From: Stutzerimonas stutzeri TS44
GTDB taxonomy: Bacteria; Pseudomonadota; Gammaproteobacteria; Pseudomonadales; Pseudomonadaceae
Reading direction: 5' to 3'
DNA: 64,000 nt
Assembly: GCA_000263395.1 (NCBI GenBank)
Contig: AJXE01000019.1
Location: forward strand, 1 to 64,000
In this document: one piece after another, positions 56,473 through 64,000 of the stretch
Position numbering within the stretch: position 1 is the stretch's first letter
Layout of the letters: every line of letters begins with the position of its first letter
Program-made: the position numbers and the translations under genes
The notes under the pieces: model-generated
What the model was told of the DNA's origin: nothing
Databases searched by the model: none
Seen by the model: the letters and a program-made list of their open reading frames with translations, nothing else

Positions 56473-57957
56473 TCAACCGGCGTGGTAATCCGCGTCGGCT
56501 TCCTCGAAGCGCTTGACGATGCTCGGCGCGGGCTCGGCGCCCATCAGGCTGACCACGAAGATCGCCAGGCTGGCGAGGATGAAGCCGGGGATGATCTCGT
56601 ACAGCCCCAGACCGATGAACTCCTTCCACACCACCACGGTGATGGCACCGACCAGCATGCCGGCCAGCGCGCCGTTGCGGGTCATGCGCTTCCACAGCAG
56701 CGAGATCAGCACCACCGGACCGAATGCCGCGCCGAATCCGGCCCAGGCGTAGGACACCAGGCCCAGCACCTTGCTCTCCGGGTTGGAGGCGATGCCGATG
56801 GCGATCAGCGCGATCAGCAGCACCATGGCGCGGCCGACCCAGACCAACTCGGTCTGCGAGGCGTTCTTGCGCAGCATCGCCTTGTAGAAGTCCTGGGTCA
56901 GCGCGCTGGAGCTGACCAGCAGCTGCGCGCTCAGAGTGCTCATCACCGCCGCCAGCACGCCGGAGAGAATCAGGCCGGCGACCCACGGGTTGAACAGGAT
57001 CTTCACCAGCTCGAGGAACACCCGCTCGCCGTTCTCGCTCACCGGACCGGCCAGCTCCGGGTGCCCGGCGAAGTAGGCGATACCGAAGAAGCCCACCGCC
57101 ACCGCGCCGCCCAGGCAGAGAATCATCCAGGCCATGCCGATGCGACGGGCGTTGGGGATGGTCTTGACCGAGTCGGCCGCCATGAAGCGCACCAGAATGT
57201 GCGGCTGGCCGAAGTAGCCCAGGCCCCAGGCCAGCAGCGAGATGATCGCAACGAAGGACAGCCCGCGGAACATGTCGAAGTTGGCCGGATTCTGCGCCTC
57301 GATGGTGGCCATCACGCTACCCATGTCGCCCAGCGCCAGGATGACGAACAGCGGCGTGACCAGCAGCGCGAAGATCATCAGCGTCGCCTGCACGGTATCG
57401 GTCCAGCTCACCGCGAGGAAGCCGCCGATGAACACATAGAGAATGGTCGCCGCCGCGCCGATCCACAGCGCCAGGTCATAGGACACGCCGAAGGTGGACT
57501 CGAACAGCCGCGCACCGGCCACCACGCCGGAGGCGCAGTAGATGGTGAAGAACACCAGGATCACCAGCGCCGAGAAGATGCGCAGCAGGCGGCTGGTGTC
57601 CTCGAAGCGGTTGGTGAAGTAGTCCGGCAGGGTCAGCGCGTTGTGGTTGTGCTCGGTGTGCACGCGCAGCCGCCCGGCGACGAACAGCCAGTTGAGCCAG
57701 GCGCCGATGATCAGGCCGATGGCGATCCAGCTCTCCGACAGGCCGGCGACGAAGATCGCCCCCGGCAGGCCCATCAGCAGCCAGCCGCTCATGTCCGAGG
57801 CGCCAGCCGACAAGGCGGTGACGAAACTGCCGAGGCTGCGGCCGCCGAGGATGTAGTCGTCGAAGTTCTTGGTGGCGCGATAGGCGGCGAAACCGATGAA
57901 GATCATCGCCGCGATGTAGACCACGAACGTGATCAGGGTGGGTGTACTGGCGCTCAT
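56473..57957 (-). CDS. putP: sodium/proline symporter
   Basis: A 494-residue SSF-family transporter with about 13 TM helices. FVTALSAGASDMSGWLLMGLPGAIF near residue 42 holds the Na+-binding and substrate segment; LGYFGQPHILVRFMAA near 250 and SGVLAAVMSTLSAQLLVSSSALTQDFY near 320 are strongly conserved in PutP. The ATG at 57957 gives the family length. It lies downstream of putA on the same strand. Confidence 0.96.
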   Translation of the reverse strand: MSASTPTLITFVVYIAAMIFIGFAAYRATKNFDDYILGGRSLGSFVTALSAGASDMSGWLLMGLPGAIFVAGLSESWIAIGLIIGAWLNWLFVAGRLRVHTEHNHNALTLPDYFTNRFEDTSRLLRIFSALVILVFFTIYCASGVVAGARLFESTFGVSYDLALWIGAAATILYVFIGGFLAVSWTDTVQATLMIFALLVTPLFVILALGDMGSVMATIEAQNPANFDMFRGLSFVAIISLLAWGLGYFGQPHILVRFMAADSVKTIPNARRIGMAWMILCLGGAVAVGFFGIAYFAGHPELAGPVSENGERVFLELVKILFNPWVAGLILSGVLAAVMSTLSAQLLVSSSALTQDFYKAMLRKNASQTELVWVGRAMVLLIALIAIGIASNPESKVLGLVSYAWAGFGAAFGPVVLISLLWKRMTRNGALAGMLVGAITVVVWKEFIGLGLYEIIPGFILASLAIFVVSLMGAEPAPSIVKRFEEADADYHAG

Positions 57958-58209
57958 TGTGTATCCCTCGTTAGTTGTTGTCCGGCGCACCGCGAGCAGC
58001 TCGCGTCGCGCCCTTGGCAGAGGGCGATGGCACTGGCGCCATCACCTGCGACAGGTCCGAAACCGGCCCGTCAGTGGCGGAAGAGCGTCCGCCATCTGTC
58101 CGTTATTGTTGTGCCCCGGCTGCCAAAGCCGCCGAGGGTACCGCTGGTGCCCGTCACATGGAAAATCGCCGTGCGGTTTGCGGCGGCGATTGCCATGCGC
58201 TCACCGTGC
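57958..58209. promoter_or_regulatory. putA-putP intergenic region with hairpin
   Basis: 252 bases between putA and putP (same strand). AATCGCCG (58164-58171) and CGGCGATT (58184-58191) form a perfect stem followed on the minus strand by TTCCATG, a possible weak terminator or attenuator after putA. A putP promoter is expected nearer 57960-58000 but could not be defined. Confidence 0.5.
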
Positions 58210-61200
58210 TCAGTCGTCGCCGAGCGACAGCAGCGAGGCGTTACCGCCCACCGCCGTGGTGTTGGTCGAAGTGGTGCGCTCGTTGGTGAAACGCAGCAGG
58301 TAGCTCGGCCCGCCGGCCTTCGGCCCGGTGCCGGACAACCCGCAGCCGCCGAAGGGCTGTACGCCGACCACCGCGCCGATCTGGTTGCGGTTGACGTAGA
58401 CGTTGCCGACCCGCGCCAGCTGCTCGATGCGTTCGGCGGTTTCCTCGTTGCGGCTGTGCACGCCGAGGGTCAGGCCGTAGCCGGTGCCGTTGATCGCCGC
58501 GACGACCTTTTCCAGATCGGCGGCATCGTAGCGCACGACATGCAGAACCGGGCCGAAATGCTCTTTCTTGAGCTGTTCGATGCCCTCGATCTCGAAGGCC
58601 ACCGGCGCTACGAAATGGCCGTTGAGGCCAGCCGGCAGGGTCGCTTCGGCGATCAGCCGGCCTTCGTTCTTGAGCTGCTGGATATGCGCCAGCAGGCCGT
58701 CGCGCGCCTCCTCATCGATCACCGGGCCGATATCGTTTTCGCGCAGATGGGTGGGGCCGACCTTCAGCTCGGCCATCGCGCCCTTGAGCAGCTCGATGAC
58801 GCGGTCGGCGATATCGCGCTGCACGTAGAGCACGCGCAGGGCCGAGCAGCGCTGGCCGGCGCTGGTGAAGGCGGAGCTGACGGCATCCTTGATCACCTGC
58901 TCGGGCAGCGCGGTGGAGTCGACGATCATCGCGTTCTGTCCGCCGGTTTCGGCGATCAGCGTGGCGATCGGGCCTTCCTTTTCGGCCAGCTGGCGATTGA
59001 TGATCCGCGCGGTGTCGGTGGAGCCGGTGAAGCACACGCCGACCACCCGCGGATCGCGGCAGAACACGCCGCCCAGCGTGGCGCCGTCGCCCGGCAGCAG
59101 CGCGATGGCGTCCTTCGGCAGGCCGGCCTCGAACATCAGCTCCAGCGCGCGCGCGGCGATCAGGCTGGTCTGCTCGGCCGGCTTGGCCAGCACGGTGTTG
59201 CCGGCGACCAGCGCCGCGCTGATCTGGCCGAGGTAGATGGCCAGCGGGAAGTTCCACGGGCTGACGCAGACGAACACGCCGCGGCCTTCATGGAACAGCT
59301 CGTTGCGCTCGCCAGTCGGGCCTTTCAGCTCTTCGCGGCCCAGTTTCAGGCGCGCCTGCTGCGCGTAGTAGCGGCAGAAATCCACCGCCTCGCGCACCTC
59401 GTCGATGCCGTCCTGCAGCGACTTGCCGGCTTCCACCGTGCACAGCGCCATCAGCTCGGCGCGGTTGCGCTCCAGCAGCTCGGCCAGGCGTTCGAGGATC
59501 GCCGCGCGGCTGTCCACCGGCGTCGCGTTCCAGGTCGGCCAGTAGGCCGCCAGCGCGCCGATGGCCTGGCGCGCCTGCTCGGCGTTGGCGAACTGCGCCG
59601 TGCCGACGATCTTGTTCAGGTCGTAGGGGCAACGCACTTCGCTGGCGCTACCGCCCAGACGCTGGCCGCCGATCACCGGCATGGCCTGCCACTGGCGGTC
59701 GAGGAAGGGTTGGTAGGCGCTGGCCAGTTCGTTCCATTGTTGTTGGATATTCATGTTGATCCCTTGGGAGTTCTTGCGATTGCCGTACAGGGCCGGGGGC
59801 AGCGGAATGCGCGGGTTGCCGAGCGCCGCAAACTGGCGCAGCTGGCTCACCGGGTGATCGATCAGCGAATCCACCGGCACGCGCGGGTCGACCAGCTGGT
59901 GGACGAACGAGGAGTTGGCACCGTTCTCCAGCAGGCGCCGCACCAGATAGGGCAGCAGGTCCTTGTGCGCACCGACCGGCGCGTAGATGCGCACGTTCTT
60001 GCGGTACTTTTCGATCACCGTGTCGTACAGCGCATCGCCCATGCCGTGCAGGCGCTGGAACTCGAACTCGCGCGGCGTGGCGGTCTGCTCGGCCATCGCC
60101 AGGATGCAGCTGACGGTGTGTGCGTTGTGGCTGGCGAACTGCGGGTAGATCACGCCGCGGGTGTGCTCCGACAGCAGGTAGCGCGCGCAGGCGAGGTACG
60201 AGGTGTCGGTACCTTCCTTGCGGGTGAACACCGGGTAGCCCTCCAGACCCTGCACCTGACACTGCTTGATCTCGCTGTCCCAGTAGGCGCCCTTGACCAA
60301 CCGCAGCGGGATGCGCTCGCCCAGCTCGCGGCCGAGCAGGGTCAGCCACACCAGCACCGGCAGGCAGCGCTTGGAATAGGCCTGGATCACCAGACCGAAC
60401 TCGCCCCAGCCGGCGATGGCCGGATCGCGCAGGAGTTTTTCGTACAGTTCCAGCGACAGTTCGAGGCGGTCGGCCTCCTCGGCGTCGATGGTGATGCCGA
60501 CGTCGCGCTGGCGCGCCAGCACGGCCAGCTCGCGGACGTTGGCGAACAGCTCGCTGAGTACGCGCTCGCGCTGGGCGACTTCATAGCGCGGATGCAGCGC
60601 CGACAGCTTGATCGACACCGACGGTCGCGGGCCGGGGCCGACCTGCGGCTCGGCGCCGACGGTTTCCACGGCGCGGCGGTAATCGGCCATGTACTTGGCC
60701 GCATCCTCGTTGGTCAGCGCCGCCTCGCCGAGCATGTCGAAGGAATAGGTGTAGCCCTTCTCGCGCTCGGGCCGGCCGTTCTTCAGCGCTTCGGCGATGG
60801 TGCGGCCGAGGACGAACTGCTTGCCCATCAGCTTCATCGCCTGGTTCATCGCGGCGCGGATCACCGGCTCGCCGGAGCGCTTGAGCAGGCGGCCGATGAC
60901 GTTCTTCGGGCGGCCGTCGGCGGTGTCCGGGTCGACCACCTTGCCGGTCATCACCAGCCCCCAGGCGGCGAAGTTGACCAGCACGTTGTCGCTCTGGCCG
61001 AGGTGGCGTTCCCACTCGGCGGCATTCAGCTTGTCGCGGATCAGCGCATCGGCGGTGGCGGCATCCGGCACGCGCAGCAGCGCCTCGGCCAGGCACATCA
61101 GCATCAGCCCTTCGTGGGTGTCCAGGCTGTACTGGCGCAGCAGCGCGTCGAGGGTGTCGACGGCATTCTCACGACCGCGCACGGTTTCGATCAGCGTGCG

Positions 61201-61371
61201 CGCGCGCTCGCGGATGGCGGCAATGCCCGCCTCGCCGGGATCGGCCAGTTGCAGCAGTTCGGTGAGATAGCCCGCTTCGTCGACGCTGTAGTTGGCGCTG
61301 ATGGTGGGAAAGAATTCTGCGGCTTTCTGGCTGGCGAAGGCGCCATCCAGCACGTGACCGGCCTTGAACAT
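58210..61371 (-). CDS. putA: bifunctional proline dehydrogenase/P5C dehydrogenase, short form
   Basis: A 1053-residue enzyme oxidising proline to glutamate. The proline dehydrogenase half (about 90-520) shows PSVSIKLSALHPRYE, IDAEEADRLELSLE, RLVKGAYWDSEIK and FASHNAHTVSCIL. The aldehyde dehydrogenase half (about 540-1045) shows SPWNFPLAIYLGQ, FTGSTDTARII near 835, the Glu of ETGGQNAMIVD, and catalytic Cys in AGQRCSALRVLY near 890. No N-terminal ribbon-helix-helix DNA-binding domain is present, unlike the longer E. coli protein, so this form cannot repress its own operon. P. aeruginosa has the same short form (about 1060 residues). Confidence 0.97.
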   Translation of the reverse strand: MFKAGHVLDGAFASQKAAEFFPTISANYSVDEAGYLTELLQLADPGEAGIAAIRERARTLIETVRGRENAVDTLDALLRQYSLDTHEGLMLMCLAEALLRVPDAATADALIRDKLNAAEWERHLGQSDNVLVNFAAWGLVMTGKVVDPDTADGRPKNVIGRLLKRSGEPVIRAAMNQAMKLMGKQFVLGRTIAEALKNGRPEREKGYTYSFDMLGEAALTNEDAAKYMADYRRAVETVGAEPQVGPGPRPSVSIKLSALHPRYEVAQRERVLSELFANVRELAVLARQRDVGITIDAEEADRLELSLELYEKLLRDPAIAGWGEFGLVIQAYSKRCLPVLVWLTLLGRELGERIPLRLVKGAYWDSEIKQCQVQGLEGYPVFTRKEGTDTSYLACARYLLSEHTRGVIYPQFASHNAHTVSCILAMAEQTATPREFEFQRLHGMGDALYDTVIEKYRKNVRIYAPVGAHKDLLPYLVRRLLENGANSSFVHQLVDPRVPVDSLIDHPVSQLRQFAALGNPRIPLPPALYGNRKNSQGINMNIQQQWNELASAYQPFLDRQWQAMPVIGGQRLGGSASEVRCPYDLNKIVGTAQFANAEQARQAIGALAAYWPTWNATPVDSRAAILERLAELLERNRAELMALCTVEAGKSLQDGIDEVREAVDFCRYYAQQARLKLGREELKGPTGERNELFHEGRGVFVCVSPWNFPLAIYLGQISAALVAGNTVLAKPAEQTSLIAARALELMFEAGLPKDAIALLPGDGATLGGVFCRDPRVVGVCFTGSTDTARIINRQLAEKEGPIATLIAETGGQNAMIVDSTALPEQVIKDAVSSAFTSAGQRCSALRVLYVQRDIADRVIELLKGAMAELKVGPTHLRENDIGPVIDEEARDGLLAHIQQLKNEGRLIAEATLPAGLNGHFVAPVAFEIEGIEQLKKEHFGPVLHVVRYDAADLEKVVAAINGTGYGLTLGVHSRNEETAERIEQLARVGNVYVNRNQIGAVVGVQPFGGCGLSGTGPKAGGPSYLLRFTNERTTSTNTTAVGGNASLLSLGDD

Positions 61372-61633
61372 CGCGCCGCTCCTCTGAGGGTGTGTCTGCT
61401 TGTTAGGTGTAGTTCACGGCCCGGCCCTTGGCGCACTGCGCGACGATGGGTCGGGGCGGAGACGGAATGTAGGGGCAGCGCCGGCGCGACTTCTTGCAGG
61501 AAACTACGGAAGTTTTACGAAACGCTACGATTGCGGCGCGCTGAAACCGCAGCGTCACGAAGACGCAGCACACTGGCGCGCGCGTTTGCCGGCGACGAGG
61601 CCGAAGGGATGAAAAGCGGACGTGGCGCGGGAG
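61372..61633. promoter_or_regulatory. upstream region of putA with TACG repeats
   Basis: 262 bases between pruR and putA. Three TACG(A/G) elements lie on one face of the helix: 61505-61509, 61516-61520 and 61526-61530. AraC-type activators bind short direct repeats in this manner, and pruR is the next gene. The putA promoter should lie between about 61400 and 61500. The repeat pattern is seen; PruR binding is inference. Confidence 0.45.
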
Positions 61634-62389
61634 TCAGTCGTCGGTCTGGCGCAGCTTGCGCGGGGTCAGCCCGAGGTAGCGGCGCGTCGCGGTGGTCAGT
61701 GCGCTCTGGCTGGAAAAACCGCACTCCTCGGCGATGCGCACCAGCGGCAGCGGCGATTCGCGCAGCAGCCGCGCGGCGCGGTCGAGGCGGCTCTTGAGCA
61801 GGTACTGGTGCGGCGTGAGGCCGACGCTGTCCTTGAACTGCACGTGGAAGTGGCTGGGACTGAGGCAGGCCACCTGCGCCAGCTCGGCCACCGTGATGCG
61901 CCGCGCCAGGTTGTCCTGGATGTGCGCGTCCAGCCGCTGCAAATCCAGCGGCCCGCTCGGCCGCTGCGGCGCTTCACCGAACAGCCGCAGATGCAGCGCG
62001 CGCAGCAGCACGCCGCCAAGCGCCCGCGCCAGCAATGGATCGCTGCCATAGCGCGCCAGCTCGGCGCCGGCATAGGCCAGCAGGTTCTGGAAATCCGCAT
62101 CCAGCGCCGGGTAGCGCGGCGCCTCGAACAGCCGGGCGAGCAACGCGGGATCGTCGAGGCAGGCGTCCTGCTCGTCCAGATCGATGATCAGCATGCGGTT
62201 GTCGCCCATGCCGGCAAAGCCGTGATCGGCGTCGCCCGGCACTAGGCAGGCGCGCATCCGGCAGACCTCGCCGCCCGAACCATCCACCTCGAATTCGGCG
62301 CGGCCCGCCAGCGACAGCACCAGCTGGTGATAGTCGTGGGCGTGCTGGTGAATCTGGTCATCCAGGCGAAGCAAACGGGCGTTGAGCAT
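61634..62389 (-). CDS. pruR: AraC family transcriptional regulator, probable PruR
   Basis: A 251-residue regulator. The N-terminal cupin-like sensing domain (about 1-130) carries [16 protein letters not shown] and [13 protein letters not shown]-terminal AraC double HTH follows, with [23 protein letters not shown] near 175 and [27 protein letters not shown] near 220. It is upstream of putA on the same strand, as is PruR (PA0780), the activator of proline use in P. aeruginosa. The ATG at 62389 is chosen; a longer start would translate the 15-bp tandem repeat. Confidence 0.85.
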   Translation of the reverse strand: MLNARLLRLDDQIHQHAHDYHQLVLSLAGRAEFEVDGSGGEVCRMRACLVPGDADHGFAGMGDNRMLIIDLDEQDACLDDPALLARLFEAPRYPALDADFQNLLAYAGAELARYGSDPLLARALGGVLLRALHLRLFGEAPQRPSGPLDLQRLDAHIQDNLARRITVAELAQVACLSPSHFHVQFKDSVGLTPHQYLLKSRLDRAARLLRESPLPLVRIAEECGFSSQSALTTATRRYLGLTPRKLRQTDD

Positions 62390-62405
62390 GACGAGTACCT
62401 GAAGC

Positions 62406-62460
62406 GGGCGCCGATGCGCCGGGCGCCGTTGCGTCGGGCGCCGTTGCGTCGGGCGCCCGG
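62406..62460. repeat. 15-bp GC-rich tandem repeat between pruR and asrA-like gene
   Basis: Units GGGCGCCGATGCGCC (62406), GGGCGCCGTTGCGTC (62421) and the identical GGGCGCCGTTGCGTC (62436), then a partial unit at 62451. Two of the three are identical, so the array is recent. On the minus strand each unit would encode a P-(T/A)-(Q/H)-R-R pentapeptide if pruR began further upstream. Confidence 0.75.
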
Positions 62461-62605
62461 CGCGCTCGTTCGCGACCGCAAGGTGACGCAAACGGCATGC
62501 GGCACTCTACCCGAAGCCGGCGGACGCCGCCCAGCCCCGGCCGGCGGGATTGAAATCGGCCGGACGGCCACCATGTATCCCGCATGTATTCGTAACGGGT
62601 GCCGC

Positions 62606-64000
62606 ATGAACGACGACAATCAGGATCATCTCGAGCAGGAAATCATTTCCGGCAACGGTCTGGTGCTGCCGGACCAGCAGCAGCCGGACAAGCTCTACAT
62701 CATTCCGGTGCACAACCGGCCGTTCTTCCCGGCGCAGGTGCTGCCGGTGATCGTCAACGAAGACCCCTGGGCCGAAACCCTGGCGCGCGTGGCCAAGACG
62801 CCGCACCAGCGCGTGGCGCTGTTCTTCGTCGACTCGCCGGTGCTGGACATGGCCACCTTCGACCCCGAAAGCCTGCCCGAGCACGGCACCATGGTGCGCG
62901 TGCACCACGCCACGCAGGAGGGCGGCAAGCTGCAGTTCGTCGCCCAGGGCCTGACGCGCGTGCGCATCCGTGGCTGGCTGCGGCGCAAACCGCCGTATCT
63001 GGTGGAGGTCGACTACCCCAAGAGCGACGCCGACCCGCGTGACGAGGTGAAGGCCTACGGCATGGCGCTGATCAACGCGATCAAGGAGCTACTGCCGCTC
63101 AACCCGCTGTACAGCGAGGAGCTGAAGAACTACCTCAACCGCTTCAGCCCGAACGATCCGTCGCCTTTGACCGACTTCGCCGCCGCGCTGACCACCGCAC
63201 CCGGCACGGAGCTGCAGGAAGTGCTGGATACCGTGCCGGTGCTCAAGCGCATGGAGAAGGTGCTACCGCTGCTGCGCCGCGAGGTCGAGGTGGCTAAGCT
63301 GCAGAAGGAGCTGACCGGCGAGGTCAATCGCAAGATCGGCGAACGCCAGCGCGAGTTCTTCCTCAAGGAACAGCTGAAGATCATCCAGCGCGAGCTGGGC
63401 ATCACCAAGGACGACAAGAGCGCCGACGCCGACGAGTTCCGCGCGCGCTTGGAAGGCAAGGTGGTGCCGCCGGCCGCGCAGAAGCGCATCGACGAGGAGC
63501 TGAACAAGCTGTCGATCCTCGAAACCGGCTCGCCGGAATATGCCGTCACCCGCAACTACCTGGACTGGGCCACCGCCCTGCCCTGGGGCGTGCATGGCCA
63601 GGACAAGCTCGACCTCAAGCGTGCGCGCAAGGTGCTCGACAAGCACCACGCCGGCATGGACGACATCAAGCAGCGGATCATCGAATTCCTCGCCGTCGGC
63701 GCCTTCAAGGGTGAGATCGCCGGTTCCATCGTGCTGCTGGTCGGCCCGCCGGGTGTGGGCAAGACCAGCATCGGAAAATCCATCGCCGAATCGCTGGGGC
63801 GGCCGTTCTATCGCTTCTCGGTCGGCGGCATGCGCGACGAGGCGGAGATCAAGGGCCACCGCCGCACCTACATCGGCGCCCTGCCCGGCAAGCTGGTGCA
63901 GGCGCTGAAGGAAGTCGAGGTGATGAACCCGGTGATCATGCTCGACGAAATCGACAAGCTCGGCGCCAGCTACCAGGGCGATCCGGCCTCGGCGCTGCTG
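62606..64000 (+). CDS. asrA: Lon-family ATP-dependent protease (AsrA type), 5' part
   Basis: The first 465 residues of a Lon-like protease, truncated by the window end. N-terminal substrate domain about 30-230 ([20 protein letters not shown]), coiled coil 230-300 ([16 protein letters not shown]), then the AAA+ domain with Walker [16 protein letters not shown] near 372, [19 protein letters not shown] pore loops near 410 and Walker [12 protein letters not shown] near 445. The position beside pruR-putA equals PA0779 (asrA), the second Lon homologue of P. aeruginosa, linked to aminoglycoside stress. The ATG at 62606 fits (MNDDNQD). Confidence 0.93.
   Translation, partial: MNDDNQDHLEQEIISGNGLVLPDQQQPDKLYIIPVHNRPFFPAQVLPVIVNEDPWAETLARVAKTPHQRVALFFVDSPVLDMATFDPESLPEHGTMVRVHHATQEGGKLQFVAQGLTRVRIRGWLRRKPPYLVEVDYPKSDADPRDEVKAYGMALINAIKELLPLNPLYSEELKNYLNRFSPNDPSPLTDFAAALTTAPGTELQEVLDTVPVLKRMEKVLPLLRREVEVAKLQKELTGEVNRKIGERQREFFLKEQLKIIQRELGITKDDKSADADEFRARLEGKVVPPAAQKRIDEELNKLSILETGSPEYAVTRNYLDWATALPWGVHGQDKLDLKRARKVLDKHHAGMDDIKQRIIEFLAVGAFKGEIAGSIVLLVGPPGVGKTSIGKSIAESLGRPFYRFSVGGMRDEAEIKGHRRTYIGALPGKLVQALKEVEVMNPVIMLDEIDKLGASYQGDPASALL

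Noticed and set aside
56395-61797. A 1800-codon open frame antisense to putP and putA
   Set aside because: High-GC codon use keeps the antisense frame open. The predicted chain is His/Arg/Gln/Ala-rich with no domain, and both strands cannot code here given the clear putA and putP homology.

Overview
The window is a high-GC, gene-dense chromosomal segment of a gammaproteobacterium of the Pseudomonas lineage, most likely the P. stutzeri group (Stutzerimonas). The evidence is gene order plus protein character. From about 16.3 to 47.5 kb the genes follow, in reverse, the order I know from P. aeruginosa PAO1 between PA0948 and PA1013: purC-bamC-dapA-gcvR-bcp-tusA-bepA-nadA, tRNA-Lys, queC-queE-cpoB-pal-tolBARQ-ybgC-ruvBAC-yebC-aspS, dps-like, csp, slyX, HIT, oprD-type porin, proS and on to wrbA. 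The last 6 kb follow PA0783-PA0779 (putP, putA, pruR, asrA). The species assignment is inference.

Layout. 0-4 kb: the 3' end of a hybrid histidine kinase, an MgtC/DUF4010 membrane protein, rmuC and a small Sel1-repeat gene. 4.05-4.54 kb: a 494-bp non-coding gap with a head-to-head pair of DnaA-box-like sequences. 4.5-9.3 kb: ydbH-ynbE-ydbL (outer-membrane lipid transport) and a phospholipase D-type lipoprotein. 9.3-13.3 kb: polB, a GlxA-type regulator and a divergent isochorismatase-like hydrolase. 13.35-16.3 kb: an accessory scar next to tRNA-Ser(CGA), holding a decayed IS5-family transposase tail, a TRIC channel/M20 hydrolase pair and a broken zinc alcohol dehydrogenase. 16.3-24 kb: purC (unexpectedly of the long class), bamC, dapA, gcvR, bcp, tusA, bepA, nadA and tRNA-Lys. 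24-36 kb: a long minus-strand run aspS, yebC, ruvCAB, ybgC, tolQRAB, pal, cpoB, queE, queC. 36-48 kb: dps-like, a membrane cold-shock fusion, slyX, HIT, porin, proS and several small envelope and redox genes. 48.4-56.4 kb: a purine-to-urate module (8-oxoguanine deaminase, xdhABC, guaD). 56.4-62.4 kb: proline catabolism (putP, putA, pruR). 62.6 kb to the end: the start of a Lon-family protease (AsrA type).

How the genes work together. The tol-pal-cpoB block builds the trans-envelope constriction machine. ruvABC resolves Holliday junctions. queC and queE supply preQ0 for queuosine. GuaD makes xanthine, XdhAB (matured by XdhC) oxidises it to urate, and the adjacent 8-oxoguanine deaminase reaches urate directly. 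PutP imports proline and PutA oxidises it to glutamate under the probable AraC-type activator PruR.

No CRISPR array, prophage or intact insertion sequence was seen. The most interesting unexplained signals are tandem TTGAC-N6-GTCAR palindromes before xdhA, paired inverted GTAG-type REP hairpins around xdhC and after guaD, the DnaA-box palindrome in the 4.1-kb gap, the class of purC, and the decay zone beside tRNA-Ser.
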